A DNA stretch of 37,772 nucleotides from positions 1 through 37,772 of the forward strand of contig JADZFV010000478.1 in assembly GCA_020854255.1 (NCBI GenBank), in the 5' to 3' direction. The stretch comes from Candidatus Melainabacteria bacterium (lineage in GTDB: Bacteria; Cyanobacteriota; Vampirovibrionia; Obscuribacterales; Obscuribacteraceae). Positions within the stretch are counted from its first letter, which is position 1, and each line of letters begins with the position of its first letter. The notes beneath the pieces are model-generated. The model searched no databases and was not told the DNA's origin. It was given only the letters and a program-made list of their open reading frames with translations. The position numbers and the translations under genes are program-made. Positions 8,537 through 16,721 of this stretch are shown one piece after another.

Positions 8537-8596
8537 TTACCGCTTTCCGTCCCACAGCCATGCGCCTATTGTACCCTGTACTTTCAGATCGTTCAT
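8537..8596 (-). CDS. possible 19-residue mini-ORF before the response regulator
   Basis: In the 75-bp gap between the 999-aa gene and the response regulator, the minus strand reads an ATG at 8596 to a TAA at 8537. It encodes 19 residues, including a Trp-Leu-Trp triplet. An AGAGGG on the minus strand lies about 8 nt before this ATG, which is a reasonable ribosome binding site. The TAA ends four bases before the response regulator ATG (8532), so it could couple translation of the two cistrons. It is too short to judge by composition. Confidence 0.3.
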   Translation of the reverse strand: MNDLKVQGTIGAWLWDGKR

Positions 8597-8607
8597 CTTG
8601 ACACCCT

Positions 8608-11607
8608 CTAGTGTCTCGTTACTTCCACGCTAGTTTTGCAATCTTCAGCGGTTTTCGGCAAACCCTCAGATGCAGTCGACGGTTTCAAACCATTCAGCAA
8701 CTTGGTCAATTCCTGGGTCTGGGGGCCACCTTTCCTGACACCCTGGCTAAACACCTCAATCGCCCGATCTTTGTTTCCTTTTAAAGCCTCAGCTTGACCT
8801 ACCCAAAAACATTGTCCCTGGGTCATTGCTTCCAGTTTGAGAGGTGGCTGCACCACCTGCCTGGCTGTATTGAAGCGACCGGTCATGTAGGCAATTACAT
8901 CACACGCTGCAGCGGTCGCTTGCGACTCGGACAATGTCCAGGCCTCGTAGGCCGCGGCAAGCGCCGCATCGTCGAGGCTCTCTGCCGGGTGTTTCTGAGA
9001 AAAAGCCGCCATGGACAGCGCCACTCGATCAAGAAATTCTGCCCTTTCCCCAACGCTGTTTGGAATGTTCTTAAAACAAGGCAGGAGGTTGGCCCGGCTC
9101 GAATACAGCACGGCAAGATTTTTCTCGATGCCGTCATCCTTATCCAGAAGTTGATAGGGCAAAGCGTATTCACTTCTCAGATTGTCATCCGTATTGAATA
9201 AGACTCGCTGCGAACCTAATTTTTTCCACAGCAATTCGTCCAGTGACTGAGGTGTCAAAACAAGCATGGAGAGAAGATCTGGCACAGATATAATTCGGCA
9301 GTATTGAAGTTTTGCCGAGAGGGCTGCTTCGCCCATTGCAGCCTTGATACCTCTCATATCAAGTTTGGCCTCCTCAGCTATTTCCTCTATCGGCTGGTCT
9401 TGATGCTTCCTGTCACTTGTTTCAGATTTAACTGCAACAATCAAAATCTCGCCTGAGCCGTGCGGATGAAAAACATAGGTTGAAGGAAAGGCGCTTTGAA
9501 TGGTGTTCAGCAAAACAAGCAGCATCTTTTCGTCGATTGCATAAAGCTGCAACCACTGACAGAAAACACCACCTTTGTTAAGGCGCGAAAAAGCAAGCTG
9601 AAAGAACTCTTTCGTGTAAAGATCCGCAGCTCCATTCACCCAGGGCTCAGCAGGCTGAGAGACGATTAAGTCATATGTTTCGGGTCCAAACGCAAGTTGG
9701 CTGCGCGCATCGCAAATGAGTTTGCGAATATCGGCTCGCTCCTTATTTTTCTGCTGAGGAAGAAAGAATCGACTGGCTTCGAAGACTGCCTTTTCGATCT
9801 CGGCCACCGTCAAGCTCGCAATATTTTTCTGTTCGGCAATAGCACCATATGTGATACCACTACCGCATCCGATCACCAGACAATTTTTTTTCTCTTTTGA
9901 CGACAAAACGTAAGGAAGGCAAGCAAGCAAGATCTGAGTTGTGTAATCGCTGGTCGGCGCCGGACGAGCGAGATTGAGGGGTATGGCAGCTTCCGCCTTT
10001 CCATCGTTCTTCAAAACTCTAACATTGTGCTTTGGAAAGTCCTGTACGGTCACCGTGGTGTTTAATCCTTCTCGGTAGAAAACGATCGGGGAATTTTTTC
10101 TCGCTTCAGCCAATGATGCAAGCTCACTTTTTTCACCCCCGCTGACCGGGGTTAAGCCCAACCCTTGCGAAAGCATGAACTTATCTGCATGCGGCGAATA
10201 GACTACTGCAAGTAATCCTATGATGGCAGAGCAGCTCAAAAAAGCAACGCCGCTAATTTTTGCTTTCTTTGGTTCCACCATAATTTGAAATGCCGCTGCC
10301 AATGCTGCGATGAACAAACACACCGCAGCAACAACGATCAAACTTGTAAGCAATCCGCTTTCGAATTTCTCGCTCAAACCGGGAATCAAGAACAAACCCG
10401 CACCAAGAGATCCAACCACGCATCCCAGAGTACTGGCGACATACAGCCATCCAGCTCTGGTTGTTTTCGAGTAAACTTCTTTCAGACTGCCTGCCAAAAT
10501 CATGGGAAAAACAGCGCTGACAAAAAAGACTGGGATAACCACAAAAAGCATGCACACCATCGCCCGCGCAATGACAAAACTGTTCAGCGTCGAAACGTTT
10601 TGCAGACCCGCAGCGTTCTGGGAAAAATGATAAACCATCTCCGGCATGTAATTCAACAAACAGGCTTCGGTAAAAATCACAACTGCCGCACCGGAGGCAA
10701 AAAGCGCGACGCCGGTTTTGGCGTCGGCAATGTTTTTGGCCGATAGGCCGACCATCTGTGCCGACCAGTAGATGCCCAGCAGTGCTCCCACAAGCACTGT
10801 TGCGACGCTGTAAGTAGACGAACCGACAACCAGAGTAAAGAGTCTGGTCAGAGTCACTTCCAGGGCAAGCGTAGCTGCCGCGGAAAGAAAAACGAGAGCA
10901 CAGTCAATTTGCGGCACCACCGTATCCGGTGCTTTAGACGCGGCAATTTCGATCGAATTGCGAGGGCAGATCAGTTTGACGGCCGCAAAGGACAGTACTA
11001 ATGCCGTCACTCCACTGACAATGTTCACCCCTCCGGAAACTCCCAGAGACAGAGACAGTCCACCTGTCGGAATCAAAAGGAAGGCACCGCCGGCGGCGCC
11101 GACTACAGCACCTAGCAAATTTGCAGTATAAAGCGACACAATCGCCGAATCGAGATCGAGAGCAATTCTTTCTGCGGCGGCAACAGCAGCAGGCCAGGTC
11201 GCGCCCATGAATAATGACGGCAGAAGAGCAATTAAAAATGCCAGTGCCAGACGGGTCGATTCGTCGCCCAGACAGGACATCTGGAAAAGCACGCCGCCTG
11301 AGAACACAAAAGCATAAGCAAAAGCGCAGGCACAAGTAAGGACTTCCAGCATGGCAAAGAAACGCAGCGGATTGAGGGCGCCAAGCGGCCCGCCTCCTCT
11401 GGTCAAGAGTGCATTACCAAGCAGTGCTCCGGCACCCAATCCGGCCATCACGCCGGCATAGACAACGGCGCTGGCCGGCGTCGTCGCCCCGACCAGCCGC
11501 AAAAGTTCGCGCTGCCAGACGCTTTGAGCAATAAGAGCGGCGCCGCCGGAAAGCGCAACACTCAAAAGCAGCGCGACCTCAATTGTTTTTCGCCCCGAAC
11601 CCGGCAT
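8608..11607 (-). CDS. membrane protein fused to a spermidine synthase-like domain, 999 aa
   Basis: The first about 480 residues are hydrophobic, with roughly a dozen predicted membrane segments (for example LLLSVALSGGAALIA near the start, then VVYAGVMAGLGAGALLG). Residues about 560-800 form a Rossmann/spermidine-synthase-like domain with LVIGCGSG near 577-584 and YDLIVSQPAEPW near 645-656. The C-terminal 150 residues are helical and contain one TPR-like unit (GQAEALKGNKDRAIEVFSQGV). This layout matches the 'fused MFS/spermidine synthase' family. In true SpeE enzymes the second motif carries a catalytic Asp (as in VDSSDP); here it is SQPAEP, so polyamine synthesis is doubtful and the substrate is unknown. 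ATG at 11607 is preceded by AGAAGAG. It is the first gene of a minus-strand pair with the response regulator and is divergent from sbcC. Confidence 0.85.
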   Translation of the reverse strand: MPGSGRKTIEVALLLSVALSGGAALIAQSVWQRELLRLVGATTPASAVVYAGVMAGLGAGALLGNALLTRGGGPLGALNPLRFFAMLEVLTCACAFAYAFVFSGGVLFQMSCLGDESTRLALAFLIALLPSLFMGATWPAAVAAAERIALDLDSAIVSLYTANLLGAVVGAAGGAFLLIPTGGLSLSLGVSGGVNIVSGVTALVLSFAAVKLICPRNSIEIAASKAPDTVVPQIDCALVFLSAAATLALEVTLTRLFTLVVGSSTYSVATVLVGALLGIYWSAQMVGLSAKNIADAKTGVALFASGAAVVIFTEACLLNYMPEMVYHFSQNAAGLQNVSTLNSFVIARAMVCMLFVVIPVFFVSAVFPMILAGSLKEVYSKTTRAGWLYVASTLGCVVGSLGAGLFLIPGLSEKFESGLLTSLIVVAAVCLFIAALAAAFQIMVEPKKAKISGVAFLSCSAIIGLLAVVYSPHADKFMLSQGLGLTPVSGGEKSELASLAEARKNSPIVFYREGLNTTVTVQDFPKHNVRVLKNDGKAEAAIPLNLARPAPTSDYTTQILLACLPYVLSSKEKKNCLVIGCGSGITYGAIAEQKNIASLTVAEIEKAVFEASRFFLPQQKNKERADIRKLICDARSQLAFGPETYDLIVSQPAEPWVNGAADLYTKEFFQLAFSRLNKGGVFCQWLQLYAIDEKMLLVLLNTIQSAFPSTYVFHPHGSGEILIVAVKSETSDRKHQDQPIEEIAEEAKLDMRGIKAAMGEAALSAKLQYCRIISVPDLLSMLVLTPQSLDELLWKKLGSQRVLFNTDDNLRSEYALPYQLLDKDDGIEKNLAVLYSSRANLLPCFKNIPNSVGERAEFLDRVALSMAAFSQKHPAESLDDAALAAAYEAWTLSESQATAAACDVIAYMTGRFNTARQVVQPPLKLEAMTQGQCFWVGQAEALKGNKDRAIEVFSQGVRKGGPQTQELTKLLNGLKPSTASEGLPKTAEDCKTSVEVTRH

Positions 11608-11720
11608 ACTCTTCTAGTTTCCCTTCCTTTCTCTTCTTTCGCCGCAGGTCCTGGCTCTTTCAGCAGAGCTACACCTGATTATGCCAGTGATGGGCTCTTT
11701 CGGGCGCCTATTCAACCGCG

Positions 11721-11739
11721 TATATAACTTAGTTATATA
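11721..11739. promoter_or_regulatory. perfect inverted repeat TATATAAC-TTA-GTTATATA, candidate operator
   Basis: Two 8-bp arms in perfect inverted symmetry around a 3-bp centre lie in the 224-bp divergent region, 93 bp before the sbcC ATG and 114 bp upstream of the 999-aa gene start. The AT-only context also makes it a possible -10 region for either strand. A dimeric repressor site is the simplest reading. Confidence 0.45.
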
Positions 11740-11831
11740 AATTACTCATGACATTCAATAAGAGTTAGAATCAAAAGTTAAGCATCCGGTACTAGCCTGT
11801 TTTGTCGCCGCTTTCATGAGGCCGCAACGAG

Positions 11832-14800
11832 ATGATTATCATCTCCATCACCTTGCATAATTTCATGAGCTACGCCGAAGCCACGCTCGACTTGACGACG
11901 GTGCCTGTGGCCTGCCTTTCCGGGCTGAACGGCGCCGGCAAGTCGGCAATTCTCGATGCGGTAACCTGGGCGCTGTGGGAATCGGCGCGAGCGCCCTCCG
12001 ACGAGCTGATGCGCATCGGCGAGAAAGAAACATGGGTGGACCTGACATTTTTACACGAAAATCGCACTTATCGCGTCAGGCGGCAGCGCATCAAAGGCGG
12101 CGGCAAATCCGGCGGAAAAACAACTGCCAAGGGCACGCTCGAATTTCAAATATTGGCCTCCGGTGAGGCAGAAAAGGAAGCAAGCGCAGAAGAAACGGAA
12201 AGCGGCAAAAACGGTCACGGAAACAGTCACGGCAGCGCGCAGGCGGAAGCGCTGGCACACGAGCAAGGTCAAAGACATCTCAACGCCACCCTTACAAAAG
12301 ACCTGCCGCGCGAGAGGGACGTCTGGCGCAGTTTGACAGGCAACAGCATGAAAGACACACAAAAACACATTTGCGAATTGCTGCGCATGGACTACGACAC
12401 TTTCATAAACAGCGCATACCTGCGCCAGGGCAAAGCCGATGAGTTTACAATGCGGGCCGCGTCCGACCGCAAGCAGGTTCTGGGCGAAATTCTGGGCTTG
12501 TCCTATTTTGAAAAATTGAAGGACCAGGCTCGCGATCATGCGCGCACATTGAAGGTGAAAAGGGAAGCCATGGAGATGACTCTCTCGCGCCTGCCCGCCT
12601 GTGAGTCCGAACTCGAGCAGGCTGACTCAGACCTGATCGCCGCCAGATCTGAGCTGACGCGCTTGAGCGAGAAATTAAACGCCCAGGAAGAGGCGGCAAA
12701 ACTTCTCAGCGATCAAATTCAGTCGCTTATGCTCAACAAGCAAAAGATGGAGTCGACAGCGTCGCAGATTGAAGAACTAAACTCATTGCTGGTCGGGCTA
12801 GAAGAGAAGACCGCCAGACTCTCCGGAAAGCTGGACATGATAGCCAGTCTTGCCTCTGAGTCACCGGCGATTGAAGAGAAAGCAACAAAATACGAAAAGT
12901 TGCGCTCCGCCATTGAGGAGATGGAGCGTAAAGCTCTGATTCAGCAGGAATTGACGACCAGGCGGATGGACTTGCAGTCGACACTTGCCACATTGAGAAG
13001 CCGCCTGGAGCTGCAAGTCGAAAACGTCGAAAGCCGGCTTAAGGAGCTGGAGAAAAAGCACAAGAAATTGAGTGCGGAAACTGAGGATTGGAACAAAGTA
13101 CAAAAACAGTTTGAAGAATTTCGCGAGCTTTCTCAAAAGGAAGCAGAACAGTCGAAGAATCAAGAAGCTCACACCCGGCTGACTGAGCGCGCTGCCGAAT
13201 TGAGCGTGCAAGTGACTGAAGAGAAAATCCGGCTGGAGGCTAAAGTCTCGCAGAAAGAATTGCAACAGACAGAATTGGCGTCCATTCTCACCAGCAAAGA
13301 AAGTCTGGATGAACAGCACCAGTCGATCGAGAAAGAATCACATCATCTCGATGCTCTGGAGGCGGAATTCGAAATAGTCGAACAGCGCGGTCTGGAAATC
13401 AAGTCTGAAATCGAAGGGCTGGAAGCTCATGTTTCCACCCTGTCCGGGCGCCAGAAGGAAAATCTCGAAAAAATCAAAGAGCTGGAAGAGCATGTGCACA
13501 GCTCAGTCTGCCCGTTGTGCTGTGCTCCAATCGTCGATCGCAAAGCTGTTATAACTCGCTATTTGAAGCAAAACGATGATCTCGATAGTGAGATTGCCGA
13601 GACTAAAAACCGCAAGAGCAAGCTCGAATCAGAACGCGCCGATTTGCGACGCAAGTATTCGGAATTGAAGAAGCAGCTGGAAAATCGCAAAGAATTGGAT
13701 AAGCGCATCGGTCAACTGAATGAACGAAGAACGGCTGTCGAAAGGGCTGAAGAAAACTTCCAGGCTGTCAAAAACGAGCTTGCGCTGTTCAAAAAACAAT
13801 GGCAAGACAGTGACTATGCTCAGGTGGAAAGAGAGTCTTTGATAGCTGTAAAAGCGGAGATTCATAAGCTGGATTTCGACCCGATTTCTTATTCCAGTTT
13901 GAAGGGCCAGGTGCGAGCGCAGCGGCACATTGAGTCCCGATACAATCAGATGAAACGCGACCGGGCGGACCTCAAAGAATTGGAAATTGAGCTGCCTCAC
14001 AGGCAAGATGAATTTACGAAACTGACTGCCGACCTTAAGGGCGAAACCTACGGGCAAGAAGCGCGAGAGGCTCTCAAAGAAGTCAAAGAAAAACTGGACG
14101 AACTCAAGTACAATCGGCAAGAGCACTTGTGTATGCGTGAGGAATTGGAGGCGCTTGCTCCAGCGCTGGAGCAAGTCAGGGAGTTAAAACGCGCGCTGGA
14201 GGAAAAGCCGCTTCTGAAGGAGAATCTCGACGAGTGCTTGAGTTTGAAAGCTGGCAAACAAGCCCAGCTGAAAGAGTTAAAAGCCGCTTTGACTGCGTTT
14301 CAAGAGCAAGTGGAAAAATTGCCTGAACGCGTCGAAGCACTGGAGGCTTTAAAGCCGGAATTGGAAGCTCTGCGCAAAGACAAAGAGCAAGTGTCCAACC
14401 GCTCAGCCATCTGCCAGGCGCGTTTGGACACTCTAAATAATGAAATCGCACAGATGAAAGATCGCCGCCGCGAACTCAAAGACCTCGATGCAGACATCGA
14501 AGATTATCTCTTTCTCTCTGAATCTTTCGGACGAAAAGGCATTCAGGCGGTCATTATCGAAAATGCAGTGCCGGAAATAGAGAGCGATGCAAACAGAATA
14601 TTGTCGAGACTGTCCGATAACCGAATGCACGTAGCGCTGATTACCCAGCAAAAAACCAAGGCCGGCTCAATGGTTGAGACTCTGGATTTGATGATCGCCG
14701 ACGAAGTGGGCACCCGCAGCTATGAACTCTATAGCGGCGGCGAAGCATTTAAGGTAAATTTCGCCGTCCGTGTCGCCCTGTCCAGACTGCTCGCCCGGCG

Positions 14801-15017
14801 CTCAGGCGCCAAGCTGGAGACCCTGATTATCGATGAGGGTTTTGGCTCCCAGGATGAGGTCAGCCGCGACCGTCTGGTAAAAGCGATTCGCTCCATTCAA
14901 AACGACTTCGCCAGAATCCTCGTGATCACGCACATGAGCGACATTAAGGAGATGTTTCCCGCTCACATTCAAGTGACCAAACAGAATGGGACCTCGAAAT
15001 TACAGCTAATGTCATAA
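11832..15017 (+). CDS. sbcC: SbcC/Rad50-type SMC-like ATPase
   Basis: Large subunit of the SbcCD (Mre11-Rad50-like) nuclease complex, which opens DNA hairpins and processes double-strand ends. The N-terminal ATPase half carries FMSYAEATLD and the Walker A GLNGAGKS at 31-38, with Lys37. A long coiled coil (about 220-870) is centred on the zinc-hook motif CPLC at 560-563. The C-terminal half carries the ABC signature YSGGE and Walker B TLIIDEGFGSQDE. Residues about 100-165 contain a low-complexity Glu/Gly/His insertion not typical of SbcC. The 1061-residue length is usual for the family. The start ATG at 11832 begins at the expected first strand (MIIISITLHNF). No sbcD nuclease gene precedes it, which is unusual since the two are normally adjacent; it may be elsewhere. 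Probably transcribed with the next gene (48-bp gap). Confidence 0.93.
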   Translation: MIIISITLHNFMSYAEATLDLTTVPVACLSGLNGAGKSAILDAVTWALWESARAPSDELMRIGEKETWVDLTFLHENRTYRVRRQRIKGGGKSGGKTTAKGTLEFQILASGEAEKEASAEETESGKNGHGNSHGSAQAEALAHEQGQRHLNATLTKDLPRERDVWRSLTGNSMKDTQKHICELLRMDYDTFINSAYLRQGKADEFTMRAASDRKQVLGEILGLSYFEKLKDQARDHARTLKVKREAMEMTLSRLPACESELEQADSDLIAARSELTRLSEKLNAQEEAAKLLSDQIQSLMLNKQKMESTASQIEELNSLLVGLEEKTARLSGKLDMIASLASESPAIEEKATKYEKLRSAIEEMERKALIQQELTTRRMDLQSTLATLRSRLELQVENVESRLKELEKKHKKLSAETEDWNKVQKQFEEFRELSQKEAEQSKNQEAHTRLTERAAELSVQVTEEKIRLEAKVSQKELQQTELASILTSKESLDEQHQSIEKESHHLDALEAEFEIVEQRGLEIKSEIEGLEAHVSTLSGRQKENLEKIKELEEHVHSSVCPLCCAPIVDRKAVITRYLKQNDDLDSEIAETKNRKSKLESERADLRRKYSELKKQLENRKELDKRIGQLNERRTAVERAEENFQAVKNELALFKKQWQDSDYAQVERESLIAVKAEIHKLDFDPISYSSLKGQVRAQRHIESRYNQMKRDRADLKELEIELPHRQDEFTKLTADLKGETYGQEAREALKEVKEKLDELKYNRQEHLCMREELEALAPALEQVRELKRALEEKPLLKENLDECLSLKAGKQAQLKELKAALTAFQEQVEKLPERVEALEALKPELEALRKDKEQVSNRSAICQARLDTLNNEIAQMKDRRRELKDLDADIEDYLFLSESFGRKGIQAVIIENAVPEIESDANRILSRLSDNRMHVALITQQKTKAGSMVETLDLMIADEVGTRSYELYSGGEAFKVNFAVRVALSRLLARRSGAKLETLIIDEGFGSQDEVSRDRLVKAIRSIQNDFARILVITHMSDIKEMFPAHIQVTKQNGTSKLQLMS

Positions 15018-15065
15018 TCAAAACCTACAGGGCATATAGAAAAAGGCTACCTATAGAAGAGTCTT

Positions 15066-16595
15066 ATGCAGCAATCCCAACCACCTAGCAAGACCGGCAA
15101 CCGTCTCAGACTGGATATCCAAAGCCAGTTGCCGCCTTATCACATGATCGATCTTGCCTATACCGAGTCGAAAACGCGGCGCGGCTGCCTGGTCGAGATC
15201 CCGTGGAGAACCAAGAAGCCAGGTCAGATGTTCACCCTCACTTGCCAATGGGAAGATGGCGCGGAGTTGCCGGTCTGGTCACTGTATGAACAGTCAGGCG
15301 AAGACTCCAAATTACACTGGAGCAAGCCTTTTGGGTCAGCCGACCTGCAACTTTTGTATGACATGGCAGCAATGTCTGCGGTCGATACCGACGGTGCCAA
15401 AATTCCTGACACTTTGAAAGCAAAAGATAGCCAAAAGATTGAAGTGACGCCGCCGTCGCAACCAGGCTATGCGGCGCCTCCAGCTGGTTATGCCCCGCAA
15501 GGGCCCGCGCCTGGCGGAACAGATTTTACTCAGGGCGCGATACCTGCGTATCAGAACCCGTACGGTGGATATCCTCCGCCCGGTTATGCGATGCCGCAAC
15601 AAATGTATCCGCCGCCGATGCCGGGTTATCCGCCCATGCCCGGCTATCCGCAGATGCCGCAACAGATGTATCCCGGAATGCCCGGCATGATGCCGGGTAT
15701 GCCCGGAATGCCAGGCGATCCGAATGCCTGGATGCAGCAAGGAATGGCACAGGGAATGGCTCCCGGTATGATGCCTGCAATGGCAGCCGGTGTGGCTCCC
15801 GGCACGGCTCCACCTCAGCCAGCGCCTCCGCCCCAACAACCTCAGGCACAGACAGCGATCACACCTCTGGTGGGCGGAAGCGGGTCCTTCAAGCGCATCG
15901 ACATGAGCCTTATCTCCAAGACCCAGACGCTTGACATAGGAACGTTGCTCCTCAACGCTCACTTGATCAAACAAAACACTCTGGAAGCAGCGCTGAAAAT
16001 TCAGGGCATGGTGGATGACGGTAAATTAGATCCAGAAATCGCTCCGGCGGCTCTCGAGCGATTCCATGGCGAAGGCTCGAAAATCGATAATTATTTGACA
16101 GGTGATGTGCTCGAGAAAATGCGCGACAAGGCAAAACAGGCACCGGCAGCGCCACCATCAAGACCGGCAGAGCCTACTGCCAGCGCGCCTCAATCTGGAG
16201 CTGTCGCAGCTGCCGAAGGCGACAAACAGGCAGCTCCTGTCAAGAAAGGTCAGAAGTCTCCGGAGGAAATCCAAAAGATCCGCAACGCTTTCGATTTGCT
16301 CAAACAAGCTGGAATTATCTCGGACACCGATATCCAAACAGCGCAAACAGTACTGAGAAAACACGGCGGAGATATTGTTGAAATTCTCGTTTCGGCAGGC
16401 AAATTCGACAGGAATACATTTGAGGCAGCCCATATCGTAAGACCGCTTATTGACGCCACTTTGATGAAGCTGGAACAAGCAATCATCGTGCTCAATTATT
16501 GCTGCCGCAGCCGCGTTGACTTCGATACGGCAATCGATGAAATGGGTTGGCAAAACCCGCGCAAGCTCCGAACCGATTTGAATTTGGAAAAATAG
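15066..16595 (+). CDS. hypothetical protein with Met/Pro/Gly-rich linker and MshEN-like helical units, 509 aa
   Basis: Residues about 10-120 form an unrecognised beta-rich domain (RRGCLVEIPW, MFTLTCQWEDGAELPVWSLYEQ). Residues about 135-262 are a disordered Pro/Gly/Met/Gln linker of short PGY, PGM and QQMYP-type units. Residues about 285-345 and 395-500 are helical and contain units of the type IGTLLLNAHLIKQNTLEAALKIQ and LLKQAGIISDTDIQTAQTVL, close to the N-terminal module of GspE/PilB/MshE ATPases. No Walker motif follows, so it is not a pilus ATPase. The same type of unit occurs in the 1121-aa protein at 4.2 kb. The ATG at 15066 lies 48 bp after sbcC and is preceded only by a weak AGAAGAG. 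No signal peptide, so cytosolic. Function unknown. Confidence 0.82.
   Translation: MQQSQPPSKTGNRLRLDIQSQLPPYHMIDLAYTESKTRRGCLVEIPWRTKKPGQMFTLTCQWEDGAELPVWSLYEQSGEDSKLHWSKPFGSADLQLLYDMAAMSAVDTDGAKIPDTLKAKDSQKIEVTPPSQPGYAAPPAGYAPQGPAPGGTDFTQGAIPAYQNPYGGYPPPGYAMPQQMYPPPMPGYPPMPGYPQMPQQMYPGMPGMMPGMPGMPGDPNAWMQQGMAQGMAPGMMPAMAAGVAPGTAPPQPAPPPQQPQAQTAITPLVGGSGSFKRIDMSLISKTQTLDIGTLLLNAHLIKQNTLEAALKIQGMVDDGKLDPEIAPAALERFHGEGSKIDNYLTGDVLEKMRDKAKQAPAAPPSRPAEPTASAPQSGAVAAAEGDKQAAPVKKGQKSPEEIQKIRNAFDLLKQAGIISDTDIQTAQTVLRKHGGDIVEILVSAGKFDRNTFEAAHIVRPLIDATLMKLEQAIIVLNYCCRSRVDFDTAIDEMGWQNPRKLRTDLNLEK
15580..15800 (+). repeat. Met-Pro-Gly low-complexity repeat tract in coding sequence
   Basis: Irregular repeats of ATGCCGGGN- and CCGCAACA-type units encode a run of PGY, PGM and MPQQMYP motifs. 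Strong inverted repeats such as CCCGGCAT-G-ATGCCGGG near 15683 follow directly from the repeated Met-Pro-Gly codons. The tract forms the flexible linker between the N-terminal domain and the helical units. Confidence 0.75.
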
Positions 16596-16721
16596 AAAAT
16601 GCGACAGCGCTCGCCGACACGACGCGACCGTGGTTCCTTCACTCCATTTTCATCGCGAAAACACCTGTATCTTAAATTCAGGTGGTTAATTAGTGCGTTT
16701 TTCGTGAAATCAAAGCGAAGT

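Noticed and set aside
8608-11607. Calling the 999-aa protein a spermidine synthase (SpeE)
   Set aside because: The catalytic Asp motif is replaced by SQPAEP and a membrane block is fused on. The fold is similar, but the reaction cannot be claimed.
15683-15700. Strong inverted repeat CCCGGCAT-G-ATGCCGGG as a terminator
   Set aside because: It lies in mid-gene and arises from repeated Met-Pro-Gly codons in the linker.
15066-16595. Calling the 509-aa protein a pilus ATPase (PilB/GspE)
   Set aside because: Only the N-terminal-type module is present; there are no Walker A, Walker B or His-box motifs.
16596-16721. CACCTG...CAGGTG hairpin between two convergent genes as a terminator
   Set aside because: The 6-bp stem has a 12-nt loop and no adjacent T-tract, so I could not support it as a terminator.
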